64,000 nucleotides of DNA from Neobacillus ginsengisoli (GCF_030813055.1 NZ_JAUSTW010000001.1:372001-436000); one strand, 5' to 3'; positions 38,596 to 47,686 are shown, numbered from the stretch's first letter. Notes: a model not told the origin generated them from the letters alone. Translations and numbers: made by a program.

Positions 38596-38618
38596 AAGCC
38601 GCAGATGGTTTTTTATTT
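38580..38618 (+). terminator. Terminator overlapping the yqgO stop
   Basis: ACCATCTG (38580-38587) pairs with CAGATGGT (38602-38609), followed by T's. Confidence 0.8.
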
Positions 38619-38771
38619 TGTCTTAATTGATTTAACAAAAAAAGCTAAGTCGTTTATTTAAAGGTACTTTTGGATTTCGTTTATAATGAAAGAAATAAGG
38701 AAAAAATAAGTAATCAAAAACTTATTTCTTTACGGCGAAATAGCATTTTATTTAGAAAGTGTGGGGGGAAA

Positions 38772-39950
38772 TTGAATAGTAGCGAGGAATTCATTTTTTG
38801 GAGGTTGGCCTATTTTTTTATTTCTGACAATGGATATCGGATCCTCCAATTATTTGAGAATCAAAAAGAATTATGGCTGGAAAAGCTGGAGAATAAGAAA
38901 GCGCCCATCGTAAGATTACTGCTTCACAATATTGATTGGAGTAACTCAATGCAGCGAGATATCGAATTTACTGCTGCAAATGGGGAAAGAATTCGCAAAC
39001 AAATTGGCCGTAGGGAAATAACTGTTGTGAATATATATATCAGCGAGTTCCCTCCTGTTGACGAATACGAATACCGCCTTGAAAAACCATTTATTTTTCC
39101 TGAGGGAAATAAAACGAGTGTTAGCTCTTTTTTATTAGCAAAAGGTATATATGAAACCGGTTTTAAAAGCCTCTCTAACCGATTAGAGAAAGAGGTACTC
39201 TTTCCAATTAAAAGTGAATCTGAACCAACAGAACAGAATGTCGAAACAATAAAAAAAGAAGCGCTTGAGCATGCCATGCTAAAAGCAAGAACAGAAAGAG
39301 CGGTTCTTGCAAATGGCAAACCATTTTTCACCTATATTTTCATGATTATTCAAGTTGCAGTTTTTTTCTGGTTAGAGAAGCATGGGGGAAGCACCAATAA
39401 TTCGACTTTGATTAAATATGGAGCAAAATTTAATCCCTTAATCTACAATGGAGAATGGTGGCGGTTTTTCACCCCTATTTTTCTCCATATTGGATTTTTG
39501 CATTTAGCTACGAATACTTTAGCTTTGTACTATCTGGGAGCAGCGGTTGAAAGAATCTACGGTACTATTCGCTTTCCGTTTATTTATTTGTTTGCAGGGG
39601 TGTCCGGCGTTATAGCCAGTTTCCTATTCAGTTCTAATTTATCAGCTGGAGCAAGCGGTGCTATTTTTGGCTGTTTAGGGGCTTTATTTTATTTTGGCGC
39701 CATCTATCCGAAACTTTTTTTCCGAACGATGGGGATAAATTTAATTGTTATTTTAGTGGTAAATCTTGCATTTGACTTCTCATCTTCAGGTATAGATAAT
39801 GCCGGTCATTTAGGCGGGCTGGCAGGAGGATTTCTTGCAGCTGGAATGGTTCACTTTCCTAAACGGAAAAAGCCATTATTACAATTGCTATTTTTAATCT
39901 TATCTGTTGCGATTGTGTGGGGATCTTTATCATATGGCTTTAGCGCATAA
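38772..39950 (+). CDS. gluP: Rhomboid intramembrane protease (YqgP/GluP-like), without TPR tail
   Basis: 392 residues. An N-terminal cytosolic domain (about 1-185) is followed by a six-helix rhomboid core with the catalytic Ser in SAGASGAIFG and His in NAGHLGGLAGG. B. subtilis YqgP (about 507 residues) continues into C-terminal TPR repeats; here the protein ends soon after the last helix (SLSYGFSA). The start is a TTG at 38772 after GTGGGGGGAA; a longer frame to 38670 has no conserved sequence. YqgP processes the magnesium transporter MgtE with FtsH in B. subtilis. Confidence 0.9.
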   Translation: MNSSEEFIFWRLAYFFISDNGYRILQLFENQKELWLEKLENKKAPIVRLLLHNIDWSNSMQRDIEFTAANGERIRKQIGRREITVVNIYISEFPPVDEYEYRLEKPFIFPEGNKTSVSSFLLAKGIYETGFKSLSNRLEKEVLFPIKSESEPTEQNVETIKKEALEHAMLKARTERAVLANGKPFFTYIFMIIQVAVFFWLEKHGGSTNNSTLIKYGAKFNPLIYNGEWWRFFTPIFLHIGFLHLATNTLALYYLGAAVERIYGTIRFPFIYLFAGVSGVIASFLFSSNLSAGASGAIFGCLGALFYFGAIYPKLFFRTMGINLIVILVVNLAFDFSSSGIDNAGHLGGLAGGFLAAGMVHFPKRKKPLLQLLFLILSVAIVWGSLSYGFSA

Positions 39951-40111
39951 TAAGTGCACAGGATGAAACTTTAAACTTATTGCCGGCACAAGACTATATT
40001 AAAACATTAAATTCTCATGATGGAAGATTTTCTTGAGGAGATTTTGTCCATGGGTTATACTTTTTCTTGTATAGTTATTTATTTTCTTGATTTTTTTTTA
40101 AGGGGATTGTA

Positions 40112-40318
40112 ATGAAAACGATTTTTGAGATTCAACAATATTTAAAGAAATATGGAACGATTATTTATATTGGAGATAGAGTTGCAGACTTGGAATTAAT
40201 GGAATCAGAGATTATCGAGCTGTATCAATCCCAGCTTATTGAACAAAGAGAATACCAAACTGCACTATTAATCCTAAGGCAGGAAATTCAACTTCAAAAA
40301 GAAAAAAAGTCCAAGTAA
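40112..40318 (+). CDS. yqgQ: YqgQ family protein (DUF910)
   Basis: 68 residues, helical. Conserved IQQYLKKYGTIIYIGDRVAD and LELMESEIIELYQSQLI stretches. Function unknown, but it almost always precedes the glucokinase gene in Bacillus. The start ATG follows AAGGGGATTG. Seven bases separate it from glcK. Confidence 0.88.
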   Translation: MKTIFEIQQYLKKYGTIIYIGDRVADLELMESEIIELYQSQLIEQREYQTALLILRQEIQLQKEKKSK

Positions 40319-40333
40319 AGATAGGTGAATAAT

Positions 40334-41308
40334 GTGGCAGATCAATGGATTGTGGGTGTAGACCTAGGGGGGACAACCACTAAATTAGCGTTTATTTCGA
40401 TGGATGGGGAAATTATTCATAAATGGGAAATACCAACGGATAATTCCAATGAAGGACAAAATATTACGAAAAACATTGCAAACACAATCGATGAAAAACT
40501 GGAGGAACTTTCCTTCTTGAAAGGCAAATTAATCGGTATAGGGATGGGTGCACCGGGTCCTGTTGATTACGAAAACGGTGTGATATTAAATGTAGTGAAC
40601 TTAGGATGGAACGATAATTTTCCATTAAAGGCAAGTCTAGAAAAAGCTACATCCCTTCCTGCTGCTATTGAAAACGACGCTAATTGTGCAGCATTAGGTG
40701 AGATGTGGAAAGGTGCAGGAAATGGGGCAAAGGATCTTGTTTGTGTAACACTCGGTACAGGTGTAGGCGGCGGTGTCATTGCTAATGGTAATATTGTACA
40801 AGGTATTAACGGTGCTGCCGGAGAAATTGGTCACATTACGTCTATTCCGGATGGGGGAGCAGCATGTAATTGCGGTAAAACCGGCTGCCTTGAAACTGTT
40901 GCCTCTGCAACCGGGATTGTTCGTTTAGCAATGGTTGAGCTTAAAAAGGATGAATTAACGGGAGAATTATCCCGCAAGCTTCGCGAAAATGGTAAGATTA
41001 CTGCTAAGGATGTGTTTGATTCAGCCCGCAATGGTGATGCTTTGGCAATTAGAGCATTAGATGAGGTGTCCTTTCATTTAGGTTTCGCTTTAGCTAACAT
41101 TGCCAACACTCTTAATCCTGAAAAAATTGTTCTTGGCGGCGGTGTTTCAAAGGCAGGGGCCATTTTAATAGAATCAGTAAAGGAAAAATTCGGGAAATTT
41201 GCGTTTACTCCTGTAAGGGAATCTACTAAACTTGCTCTTGCCACTTTAGGAAATGATGCAGGTGTTATTGGTGCGGCATGGCTCATTAAAAATAAATTAA
41301 ATAAATAG
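40334..41308 (+). CDS. glcK: Glucokinase (ROK family)
   Basis: About 324 residues. Phosphorylates glucose with ATP. The nucleotide-binding GVDLGGTTTKLAF at the N-terminus, catalytic Asp in IENDANCAALGE, GTGVGGG, and the ROK zinc motif CNCGKTGCLE near residue 180 are intact. Starts are GTG at 40325 or 40334; AGGTG at 40323-40327 fits 40334. Coupled to yqgQ and closed by a terminator. Confidence 0.94.
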   Translation: MADQWIVGVDLGGTTTKLAFISMDGEIIHKWEIPTDNSNEGQNITKNIANTIDEKLEELSFLKGKLIGIGMGAPGPVDYENGVILNVVNLGWNDNFPLKASLEKATSLPAAIENDANCAALGEMWKGAGNGAKDLVCVTLGTGVGGGVIANGNIVQGINGAAGEIGHITSIPDGGAACNCGKTGCLETVASATGIVRLAMVELKKDELTGELSRKLRENGKITAKDVFDSARNGDALAIRALDEVSFHLGFALANIANTLNPEKIVLGGGVSKAGAILIESVKEKFGKFAFTPVRESTKLALATLGNDAGVIGAAWLIKNKLNK

Positions 41309-41321
41309 GATATTCCGGATG

Positions 41322-41350
41322 AAACCTGCCATGGAAGCAGGTTTTTTTCA
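41322..41350 (+). terminator. Terminator after glcK
   Basis: AAACCTGC ... GCAGGTTT followed by T's. Confidence 0.85.
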
Positions 41351-41411
41351 TTGTTCAAATCATCTTTTTTCATTTATGTCATAAAATTTTTAAGACGGGA
41401 GGAATGAGAAA

Positions 41412-42599
41412 ATGGAGGTTTTTGCACGTTCCGGAGACTCGTTTTGGTATTACAGCAGTTTATTCATGCTGCCGCTGAATCTCATAATCGCTTCAAACCC
41501 TAACGCAAATCCATCCAACTTAAAAATTTCAGAAAAAGTAGCCATTCCCGGCTATCAATCGATTCCATATAAAATTCAGAATGGTGATACAATTTTTAAA
41601 ATCGCTGCTTCGATAAATTTATCTACTGATGCATTACTGTTGCTGAACCAGCAGTTGGAGCCCAATCAGTTAACACCCGGAGAAATACTTCTTTTACCAA
41701 AAAGAATCATTCACCCAATCATGAGCACATCTTCACCTTGGGATTTTAAAAAACTTAGTGAAATAATTAGCGACTTAAAAAGGGTTTATCCTTTTATCAC
41801 CGTTTCATCCATTGGAAACAGTGTTTTAGGCACCCCGATTAACGAAATTCGTATTGGAAATGGCTCGAGAAAGATACATATGAATGCTTCTTTCCATGCG
41901 AACGAATGGATTACAACAATGGTATTAATGGTTCTCATCAATAAATATTTACTCTCACTGACGACCGGAAACCTAATGAGAGGTCTGAATAGCCTAAATC
42001 TCTATGAAAAAGTTGAGTTATCGATTGTTCCAATGGTAAATCCCGATGGTGTGGATCTTGTGTTAAATGGACCTCCAATAAGCTTTATGGAAGATGTCCT
42101 GAAAATAAATGACGGCAGCAATGATTTTTTACACTGGAAAGCAAATATAAGGGGAGTAGATTTGAATAAACAATTTCCTGCAAATTGGGGAATTGCCGGT
42201 CAGAACAAGCTGCCACTGTCACCTGCACCCAGGGACTATCCCGGGAGTGCTCCTTTAACGGAACCTGAAGCAATTGCCATGGCAGATCTGGCGAATAAGA
42301 ATTCATTTGATTGCATTTTGGCCTTTCATACTCAAGGAGAAGAGTTTTATTGGGGCTATGAGGGGCATGAACCACCTGAATCAGCTGCAATGGCACTGGA
42401 GTTTGAACAAATTAGCGGCTATCAGGCTATTCGGTACGTAAAGAGCCATGCCGGTTATAAGGATTGGTATATTCAAGAGTTTAAACGCCCGGGGTTTACA
42501 TTAGAGCTTGGGAAAGGTATCAATCCTTTGCCCCTTTCGCAATTCCCGAAAATTCTTAAAAGAGTAGAAGGGATTTTTATTGCTGCCTTGTCAATTTAA
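41412..42599 (+). CDS. yqgT: LysM-containing M14 carboxypeptidase (gamma-D-Glu-DAP endopeptidase, YqgT-like)
   Basis: 395 residues. Two N-terminal LysM modules (about 1-47 and 50-99, e.g. IPYKIQNGDTIFKIAASINL) lead to a zinc carboxypeptidase domain: H162-A-N-E165 zinc pair, NPDGVDL, LNKQFPANW, a third His in FHTQGEE, and the catalytic Glu in FTLELGKG. Resembles B. subtilis YqgT and endopeptidase I, which cut gamma-D-Glu-diaminopimelate bonds in wall peptides. No signal peptide is apparent, so it may act in the cytoplasm or forespore. Confidence 0.92.
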   Translation: MEVFARSGDSFWYYSSLFMLPLNLIIASNPNANPSNLKISEKVAIPGYQSIPYKIQNGDTIFKIAASINLSTDALLLLNQQLEPNQLTPGEILLLPKRIIHPIMSTSSPWDFKKLSEIISDLKRVYPFITVSSIGNSVLGTPINEIRIGNGSRKIHMNASFHANEWITTMVLMVLINKYLLSLTTGNLMRGLNSLNLYEKVELSIVPMVNPDGVDLVLNGPPISFMEDVLKINDGSNDFLHWKANIRGVDLNKQFPANWGIAGQNKLPLSPAPRDYPGSAPLTEPEAIAMADLANKNSFDCILAFHTQGEEFYWGYEGHEPPESAAMALEFEQISGYQAIRYVKSHAGYKDWYIQEFKRPGFTLELGKGINPLPLSQFPKILKRVEGIFIAALSI

Positions 42600-42608
42600 T
42601 AAATTTTC

Positions 42609-42650
42609 AAATAGGAAAAAAGCCGTGACTATGACTTTTTTCCTATTTGT
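42609..42650 (+). terminator. Terminator after yqgT
   Basis: AAATAGGAAAAAAG (42609-42622) pairs with CTTTTTTCCTATTT (42635-42648). Confidence 0.8.
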
Positions 42651-42728
42651 TTTATAAATCTGAAATAATTGTAACATTTAAATATAAAAACGGTCTAATA
42701 TACGAAGATTTATTAGGAGGAGGGCAGT

Positions 42729-43877
42729 ATGGTTCACTCGGAAAAAGTACCGAAAATTCTTAGTTTATTTTTGTTTTTGTCCGTTTTAATTTTCTTTTTA
42801 GGTGCTTGTTCAAATCCAATTCATTCTAAGCCTATATCTCCTGCTAGAAATGAAAAGAAAAAGGCTTCTCTCACTGATTTTAATGGAAAATGGAAAATAC
42901 CGATTTCCATTCCGGAAGGTGAATTTTACAAGATTAGCGGGTGGATTTCCGAGGACCAAGTCCTTTATATTACTAATCATGAGCAAACTTCAAATGTCTA
43001 CCATTATAATCTTTTATCCGGGAAAAGTGTTTTAGTATATAAAAGTGACCATCCTATTGTAACGGTACAAATCAGTCCTTCTAAAAGGTACATTTTAATA
43101 CAGTCATCTCCATCAACATATGAAGGAGTGGTGACCGTCATTAATACTAAGGGATCCGAGATATGGAAGCAATCAATTGCAGCCTATGAGCTCGCCTTTG
43201 AGTGGAACCCTTATAATGACTCTGAAATTCTTGTCTCTAAGTTTAATGAAGATTGGACCTTTAAAATGATGCTAGTAGACCTTAAAGGTAGTCCAAAAGC
43301 ATCTGATATTTCATTACCGCAACCTTTCAATAAGTGGATTGACAAGGAAACACTTGCCTATATTAATTGGGACAACACTAATCCTTCCTTATTTGCACCG
43401 CTTATGATTAAGGAATTAGGCGATGAAAAAGAAAAAACAATCTCTCCTGCTGTCTTTCAATTTACAGCATTTCGTCATTTGCTTTTGACGATTACTGTAA
43501 ACGAACAGGATAAATCTAAGGCAATTTATTCTTTTTATGACAAAGAAAAAAGACCAATCTCTACTTTTACGATACCTCAACTAACAACATACTCTGATTG
43601 GTTGGTTCCTTTTAATGACTATAATGACAAAAAGCAAGAATTTATTTCCTTTCGCCCATTGAAAAGTACGGAGTTTGATTCCTATACGGAAGGCTATCAG
43701 CTGGTTTCTTATGATCTGAAGAAAGGAAGCAGCAAACTCATTTTAGGGGCACTGAAAAATGAACCTCTCAATTTTTCTCCTTCCGGAGAAGCCTGTTTAT
43801 ATGGAAACAGCTTTGAAAAAGTGATTGATTTAAAAGCAAAAAAAATCTATGAGCTAATAAAGAATGAGTCAAAATGA
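42729..43877 (+). CDS. yqgU: YqgU-like lipoprotein
   Basis: 382 residues. A lipoprotein signal ending FFLGAC with Cys 27 is followed by a beta-rich domain with repeated blade-like units (YHYNLLSGKSVLVYKSD; SKRYILIQSS; SDWLVPFND), suggesting a TolB/WD40-like propeller. Function unknown. The start follows TAGGAGGAGGG. A hairpin overlaps the stop. Confidence 0.82.
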   Translation: MVHSEKVPKILSLFLFLSVLIFFLGACSNPIHSKPISPARNEKKKASLTDFNGKWKIPISIPEGEFYKISGWISEDQVLYITNHEQTSNVYHYNLLSGKSVLVYKSDHPIVTVQISPSKRYILIQSSPSTYEGVVTVINTKGSEIWKQSIAAYELAFEWNPYNDSEILVSKFNEDWTFKMMLVDLKGSPKASDISLPQPFNKWIDKETLAYINWDNTNPSLFAPLMIKELGDEKEKTISPAVFQFTAFRHLLLTITVNEQDKSKAIYSFYDKEKRPISTFTIPQLTTYSDWLVPFNDYNDKKQEFISFRPLKSTEFDSYTEGYQLVSYDLKKGSSKLILGALKNEPLNFSPSGEACLYGNSFEKVIDLKAKKIYELIKNESK

Positions 43878-43892
43878 GTCATTCTTTTTTTC
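43859..43892 (+). terminator. Terminator overlapping the yqgU stop
   Basis: AGAATGA ... TCATTCT followed by seven T's. Confidence 0.8.
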
Positions 43893-43953
43893 TTTTTCAT
43901 TAGGTATGATAAAATCTTTTTGACATTCAAAATTTCGAATAGAAGGTGGAAAA

Positions 43954-44271
43954 ATGGCAATTGTAGATGTTACGGTCATCCCGCTAGGTACCGGTACACC
44001 CAGTGTTAGTAAGTATGTTGCAAGTGTGCATAAGGTTTTACAAAAATATGAAGCAGAAGGAAAAATTCATTTCCAATTAACTCCAATGAATACGATCATC
44101 GAAGGGGACCTACCCGTTTTATTTGAAGTCATCCAAGCGATGCATGAGGTACCATTCTCTGAGGGGATTCAGCGGGTCGCTACAACGATACGTATCGATG
44201 ACCGAAGAGATGTTAAAAGAAGCATGGAATACAAGGTAGACAGGGTAAAGAGCCTGTTACAGGAAAGGTAA
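43954..44271 (+). CDS. yqgV: Thiamine-binding MTH1187/YqgV family protein
   Basis: 105 residues, ferredoxin-like fold of the UPF0045 family; members bind thiamine or hydroxymethylpyrimidine. The sequence IVDVTVIPLGTGTPSVSKYV at the start and TPMNTIIEGDLPVLFEVIQAMH is typical. The start follows AGAAGGTGG. Convergent with the small yqgW gene, with a shared terminator. Confidence 0.9.
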   Translation: MAIVDVTVIPLGTGTPSVSKYVASVHKVLQKYEAEGKIHFQLTPMNTIIEGDLPVLFEVIQAMHEVPFSEGIQRVATTIRIDDRRDVKRSMEYKVDRVKSLLQER

Positions 44272-44278
44272 ATTTCCA

Positions 44279-44312
44279 GAAAAAAAGACTGCCCAAGAGC
44301 AGTCTTTTTTCT
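44279..44312. terminator. Bidirectional terminator between yqgV and yqgW
   Basis: AAAAAAGACTG-cccaagag-CAGTCTTTTTT. Confidence 0.9.
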
Positions 44313-44314
44313 CC

Positions 44315-44491
44315 TTAGTGAGTCCCGGTAGGTACCCCATGATGTACTAATGTCATCACAACAAACCAGCCAAATACAAAAAATGAAGCAGCTCCCCAAA
44401 ATGCACCTAAGAAATTTTTACCTTTTAATGATTTTAATGCTCCGATTGCTGCAAGTATGGCTATTATGGCTAAAATAATAACTAATCCCAT
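44315..44491 (-). CDS. yqgW: YqgW-like small membrane protein (DUF2759)
   Basis: 58 residues: two membrane helices (GLVIILAIIAILAAIGAL; FWGAASFFVFGWFVVMTL) around a basic turn SLKGKNF. Function unknown. The start at 44491 follows AAGGGGGCTTT; a longer frame to 44527 has no ribosome site. Confidence 0.75.
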   Translation of the reverse strand: MGLVIILAIIAILAAIGALKSLKGKNFLGAFWGAASFFVFGWFVVMTLVHHGVPTGTH

Positions 44492-44706
44492 TAATAAAGC
44501 CCCCTTTATTAGATGATAAGTAAGCAATTTGCCAACAATTTAAAAAAGTTATGTAGGTATATTATATACATTCGTCTATTATTTTATATTTTTTTAAATC
44601 ATTTGTCGAGGACAAAAAGTAACTTCAATGTAAGAGCTGCATTTTCTCGAGTTGCTATATAGTGTAAAATAATATTAATGCAATTTTTTAAATGGAGGAA
44701 ATAAGA

Positions 44707-45342
44707 ATGAAATGGTCTCAAATCCCATTAGGGGTTCTTCAAACAAATTGTTACATAATAGAAAACACGGATCAATCCTGTTTAATTTTTGACCCCGGCA
44801 GTGAAGGAAAAAAGCTAATCAATTGGTTAACGAAGAGAAGTTTAAAGCCTGATGCAATATTTTTAACTCACGCTCATTTTGATCATATTGGAGCAGTAGA
44901 TGAAGTTAGAGATAAATATAAAATTCCTGTTTATATTCATGAAGAGGAAGAAACCTGGTTGGTTGATCCGAAATTAAATGGCTCCAAATTTTTTACAATG
45001 CAGAATTTGATTCAGGCAAGGCCTGCAGATTTTATTTTGAAGAAAGAAGAAGCAATTAAACTGGGCGATTTTGAGTTTTTTGTTTATGAAACTCCAGGCC
45101 ATTCTCCTGGTAGTGTTTCGTATTATTTTGAAAAGGAAGGGTTTGTTGTTTCCGGGGATGCATTATTTAAAAGCAGTATCGGTCGTACCGATCTTCCTGG
45201 CGGGAACCAATCTCAACTGTTAAAAAGCATACATGAAAAGCTTTTATTTTTACCTGAAGAAACGGAAGTATTATCAGGCCATGGGCCAATTACCACTATT
45301 GGTGAAGAAATGGACAGTAATCCATTCCTGAATGGATTTTAA
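44707..45342 (+). CDS. yqgX: MBL-fold hydrolase (YqgX-like, glyoxalase II family)
   Basis: 211 residues. The metallo-beta-lactamase motif THAHFDHIG gives both metal sites, with further ligands in ETPGHSPGSVS, VSGDALF and LSGHGP. The family includes hydroxyacylglutathione hydrolases; YqgX has been linked to bacillithiol-dependent methylglyoxal detoxification, but the substrate here is inferred. The start ATG follows TGGAGG. Strong terminator downstream. Confidence 0.88.
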   Translation: MKWSQIPLGVLQTNCYIIENTDQSCLIFDPGSEGKKLINWLTKRSLKPDAIFLTHAHFDHIGAVDEVRDKYKIPVYIHEEEETWLVDPKLNGSKFFTMQNLIQARPADFILKKEEAIKLGDFEFFVYETPGHSPGSVSYYFEKEGFVVSGDALFKSSIGRTDLPGGNQSQLLKSIHEKLLFLPEETEVLSGHGPITTIGEEMDSNPFLNGF

Positions 45343-45353
45343 TGAATTCATAG

Positions 45354-45387
45354 AAAAAACCTTCTCCATCTAGAGAAGGTTTTTTCT
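45354..45387 (+). terminator. Terminator after yqgX
   Basis: AAAAAACCTTCTC-catcta-GAGAAGGTTTTTT. Confidence 0.9.
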
Positions 45388-45500
45388 GGGGGATGTTCGT
45401 TCTATTCATTAAAATGGGAGGGGATATAGTTAAGCCACTAATTTTACAATATAATAAAATTTTCACTATGTCAATAGTGTTAAATAAGAAAGGAGCTAAA

Positions 45501-46592
45501 ATGCTTAACTATTTAAAGGGATTAATTTCGAACTCACCGACAAAGCTACTTACATATGCAGAATATATAGGAGCCGTACTTTATCATCCCGAATTAGGCT
45601 ATTATATGAAAAATAATCAGAAAATTGGCAGGCAAGGCGATTTTATTACCACTAGTAATATTTCTGATATCTACGGCAGATTGATTGCGAAATGGTTTTC
45701 AAGGGTATGTGCAAAAAATGAATTGGCTCCCGTATTTTGTGAAATCGGAGCAGGCAATGGACGTTTTGCAAAGGCTTTTTTACAGGAATGGCATGATACC
45801 ATAAATGCTCCATTGCAATATATTATTGTTGAAAGCAGCCCTTTTCATCGGAAATTACAAATGGAATTACTAAAGCCTGATTTTTCAATTATTCAAGTCG
45901 AAAGTCTTGAAGAGATCAGCTGTTTTGAAGGAATGGTTTTTTCAAATGAACTTTTCGACGCGTTTCCAGTAAATGTAATTGAAAAAGAAAATAGCAATTT
46001 GTTTGAGGTTATGGTTGGAATGCAAAACGATATGCTGTTTGAGGAAAAGATTCCCTTAGAAAATCCGGAAATTCTTAGGTTTTTACGGGAAAGTAAAATT
46101 GAATTAAACGAAAAACAGCGGATAGAAATTCCGTTATTGATGGAAAAAATGTTGCAAGATATTTCACGAGCCTTAACAAAAGGGGTTGTGGTTACGGCTG
46201 ATTATGGTTATACGAATGAAGAATGGATGGAGCCGGCAAAGGCAAAAGGAAGCCTTAGAGGATATTATCAACACAGGATGATTGCTGATGTTTTAGAGTA
46301 TCCAGGGGAAATGGACATCACATCACATATTCATTTTGATTATCTCCTTCAAAAGGGCGAACAAGTTGATTTGAAAGGACTAACAAAACTAAGGCAGGAT
46401 GAGTTTTTATTAAAAGCCGGTATTCTTCAAGAACTGGAAAACCATTATGACCCAAATCCTTTTTCAGAAGTAAGCAAACGGAACCGGGCCATCCGAAGCT
46501 TAATAGTGCCTTCCGGGATTAGTTCGTATTTCCGTGTTGGTATTCAGCAAAAAGGACTTAAGATAACAAACTATGACTTGTTTGAATGCTAA
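45501..46592 (+). CDS. SAM-dependent methyltransferase, COG1565/MidA (NDUFAF7) family
   Basis: 363 residues. The early motif GYYMKNNQKIGRQGDFITTS and SAM motif I in FCEIGAGNGRFAKAF are clear, with FSNELFDAFPV and ADYGYTNEEW further on, as in the family whose mitochondrial member methylates an arginine of complex I NDUFS2. The bacterial target is unknown. The start at 45501 follows AAAGGAGC; the longer frame to 45393 begins in the yqgX terminator. This gene is not part of the B. subtilis order here, as far as I recall. Confidence 0.85.
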   Translation: MLNYLKGLISNSPTKLLTYAEYIGAVLYHPELGYYMKNNQKIGRQGDFITTSNISDIYGRLIAKWFSRVCAKNELAPVFCEIGAGNGRFAKAFLQEWHDTINAPLQYIIVESSPFHRKLQMELLKPDFSIIQVESLEEISCFEGMVFSNELFDAFPVNVIEKENSNLFEVMVGMQNDMLFEEKIPLENPEILRFLRESKIELNEKQRIEIPLLMEKMLQDISRALTKGVVVTADYGYTNEEWMEPAKAKGSLRGYYQHRMIADVLEYPGEMDITSHIHFDYLLQKGEQVDLKGLTKLRQDEFLLKAGILQELENHYDPNPFSEVSKRNRAIRSLIVPSGISSYFRVGIQQKGLKITNYDLFEC

Positions 46593-46596
46593 AAAG

Positions 46597-46626
46597 AAAA
46601 AACGCCAGAGATACTCTGGCGTTTTA
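46597..46626. terminator. Bidirectional terminator between methyltransferase gene and yqgY
   Basis: AAAACGCCAGAG-atac-CTCTGGCGTTTT-type stem between convergent genes. Confidence 0.9.
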
Positions 46627-46649
46627 CGTACATGAATTGCTTCTTATTG

Positions 46650-46907
46650 TCACAAAGGTCCCACAGGTCCCATAGTTCCCAGAGGCATCATAAATGTTGT
46701 CCAATAAGTGAAGCCTGCGAAGAAAATAGTTAAATAGGCTGCGAAAATGTACATATACATACGCTCGGACAGTTTAAGATAGCTAAGCAGAACAAAGAAT
46801 CCGGTTTGGGCTAAGAAAAGCAGGGCTGTTTTATCCATATGTCCAAGATAAAACATTACAGTAAAAATACCGGTCCAAAAACCCAAAACTCTAAACATAC
46901 GATCCAT
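46650..46907 (-). CDS. yqgY: YqgY-like membrane protein (DUF2626)
   Basis: 85 residues with three predicted helices: FRVLGFWTGIFTVMFYLG, ALLFLAQTGFFVLLSYL, and YIFAAYLTIFFAGFTYW. Very like B. subtilis YqgY in sequence; function unknown. The start at 46907 follows GGAGGGAT. Convergent with the methyltransferase gene. Confidence 0.85.
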   Translation of the reverse strand: MDRMFRVLGFWTGIFTVMFYLGHMDKTALLFLAQTGFFVLLSYLKLSERMYMYIFAAYLTIFFAGFTYWTTFMMPLGTMGPVGPL

Positions 46908-46990
46908 ATGTATCCCTCCTTTTACCACATGATACCATCATTACAATATTATAATGTAAAAGTAATAGTAATGTAAATAATGGTTTCAGA

Positions 46991-47686
46991 TTAGTTTGTA
47001 ACCAGTGCCTGATAGGAACACGTATCGCATCCCGAAAACATGTTTTCTTTCTCAATTAATTCAACAGAATCAAATAGGGCTTCAAACATGCCCTTTAAAA
47101 ACTCATGATGCATGCTGCATACTGTTTCGTGTTCCTCTGCTACTTCTTTAAATGGACAATTAAAGATTTGGAAATAGATTTTTGTCTTTTCTCCATTTGC
47201 TTCAAATTCCGGATAAAAACCGGCCAAGGTAGCAGCAGTTTTTAATATGTTTAGCTTTTGGTCAAATTCTAATTCATCACTAAGCGATCTTCTTGCCATT
47301 TCCTGCTCAATAATTTCTGTACCGAAATGCTTACCTGTTTTAAATAGCGCTTTCCTGCCGTCTTCTCCCAGCGACATCATTGTTTGAATGGCAACCTTGG
47401 ATAAAAGCATATAGTCGCGGAACGGAAAATGCAGTTGAATGACATCGTCGGATAAGCGATATAGTCTGCTTGGTCTTCCGCCTTTACCGGTTTTTTTTGT
47501 TTCCGAGACTAACATGTTAACATCCTCAAGCTTTGATAAATGTAGTCTCGCTACATTTGGATGAATATTAAAATTTTCGGCAACCTCCTGTACGGTAACT
47601 TCTTGATGCCGTTTCGTAATGTATTGGTAAATGTAGTAACGTGTTGGATCTGATAGAACGTTTGTTATTTTTAATGTTTGTTCCAT
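46991..47686 (-). CDS. HTH transcriptional regulator with four C-terminal cysteines
   Basis: 231 residues. An ArsR/DeoR-like winged helix at the N-terminus (SDPTRYYIYQYI; VQEVAENFNIHPNVARLHLS; GRPSRLYRL) is followed by a sensor domain carrying C177-x12-C190-x29-C220-x2-C223. This pattern recalls Fe-S or metal-sensing regulators such as SufR, but the match is by eye. The start follows GAGGTGAGCC. A -10 TATAAT (47725-47720) with a weak -35 17 bases upstream is on the minus strand. It occupies the place of mgsR (yqgZ) in B. subtilis; its targets are unknown. Confidence 0.72.
   Translation of the reverse strand: MEQTLKITNVLSDPTRYYIYQYITKRHQEVTVQEVAENFNIHPNVARLHLSKLEDVNMLVSETKKTGKGGRPSRLYRLSDDVIQLHFPFRDYMLLSKVAIQTMMSLGEDGRKALFKTGKHFGTEIIEQEMARRSLSDELEFDQKLNILKTAATLAGFYPEFEANGEKTKIYFQIFNCPFKEVAEEHETVCSMHHEFLKGMFEALFDSVELIEKENMFSGCDTCSYQALVTN

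Noticed and set aside
38670..38771. N-terminal extension of the rhomboid gene
   Set aside because: No ribosome site or conserved residues; the TTG at 38772 follows a strong GGGGGGAA and matches the family's N-terminus.
42085..42396. 103-codon minus-strand frame inside yqgT, and similar long opposite-strand frames in glcK, gcvPA, gluP and zurA
   Set aside because: All lie wholly within strong coding genes, have no ribosome sites and show low-complexity composition; they are shadows.
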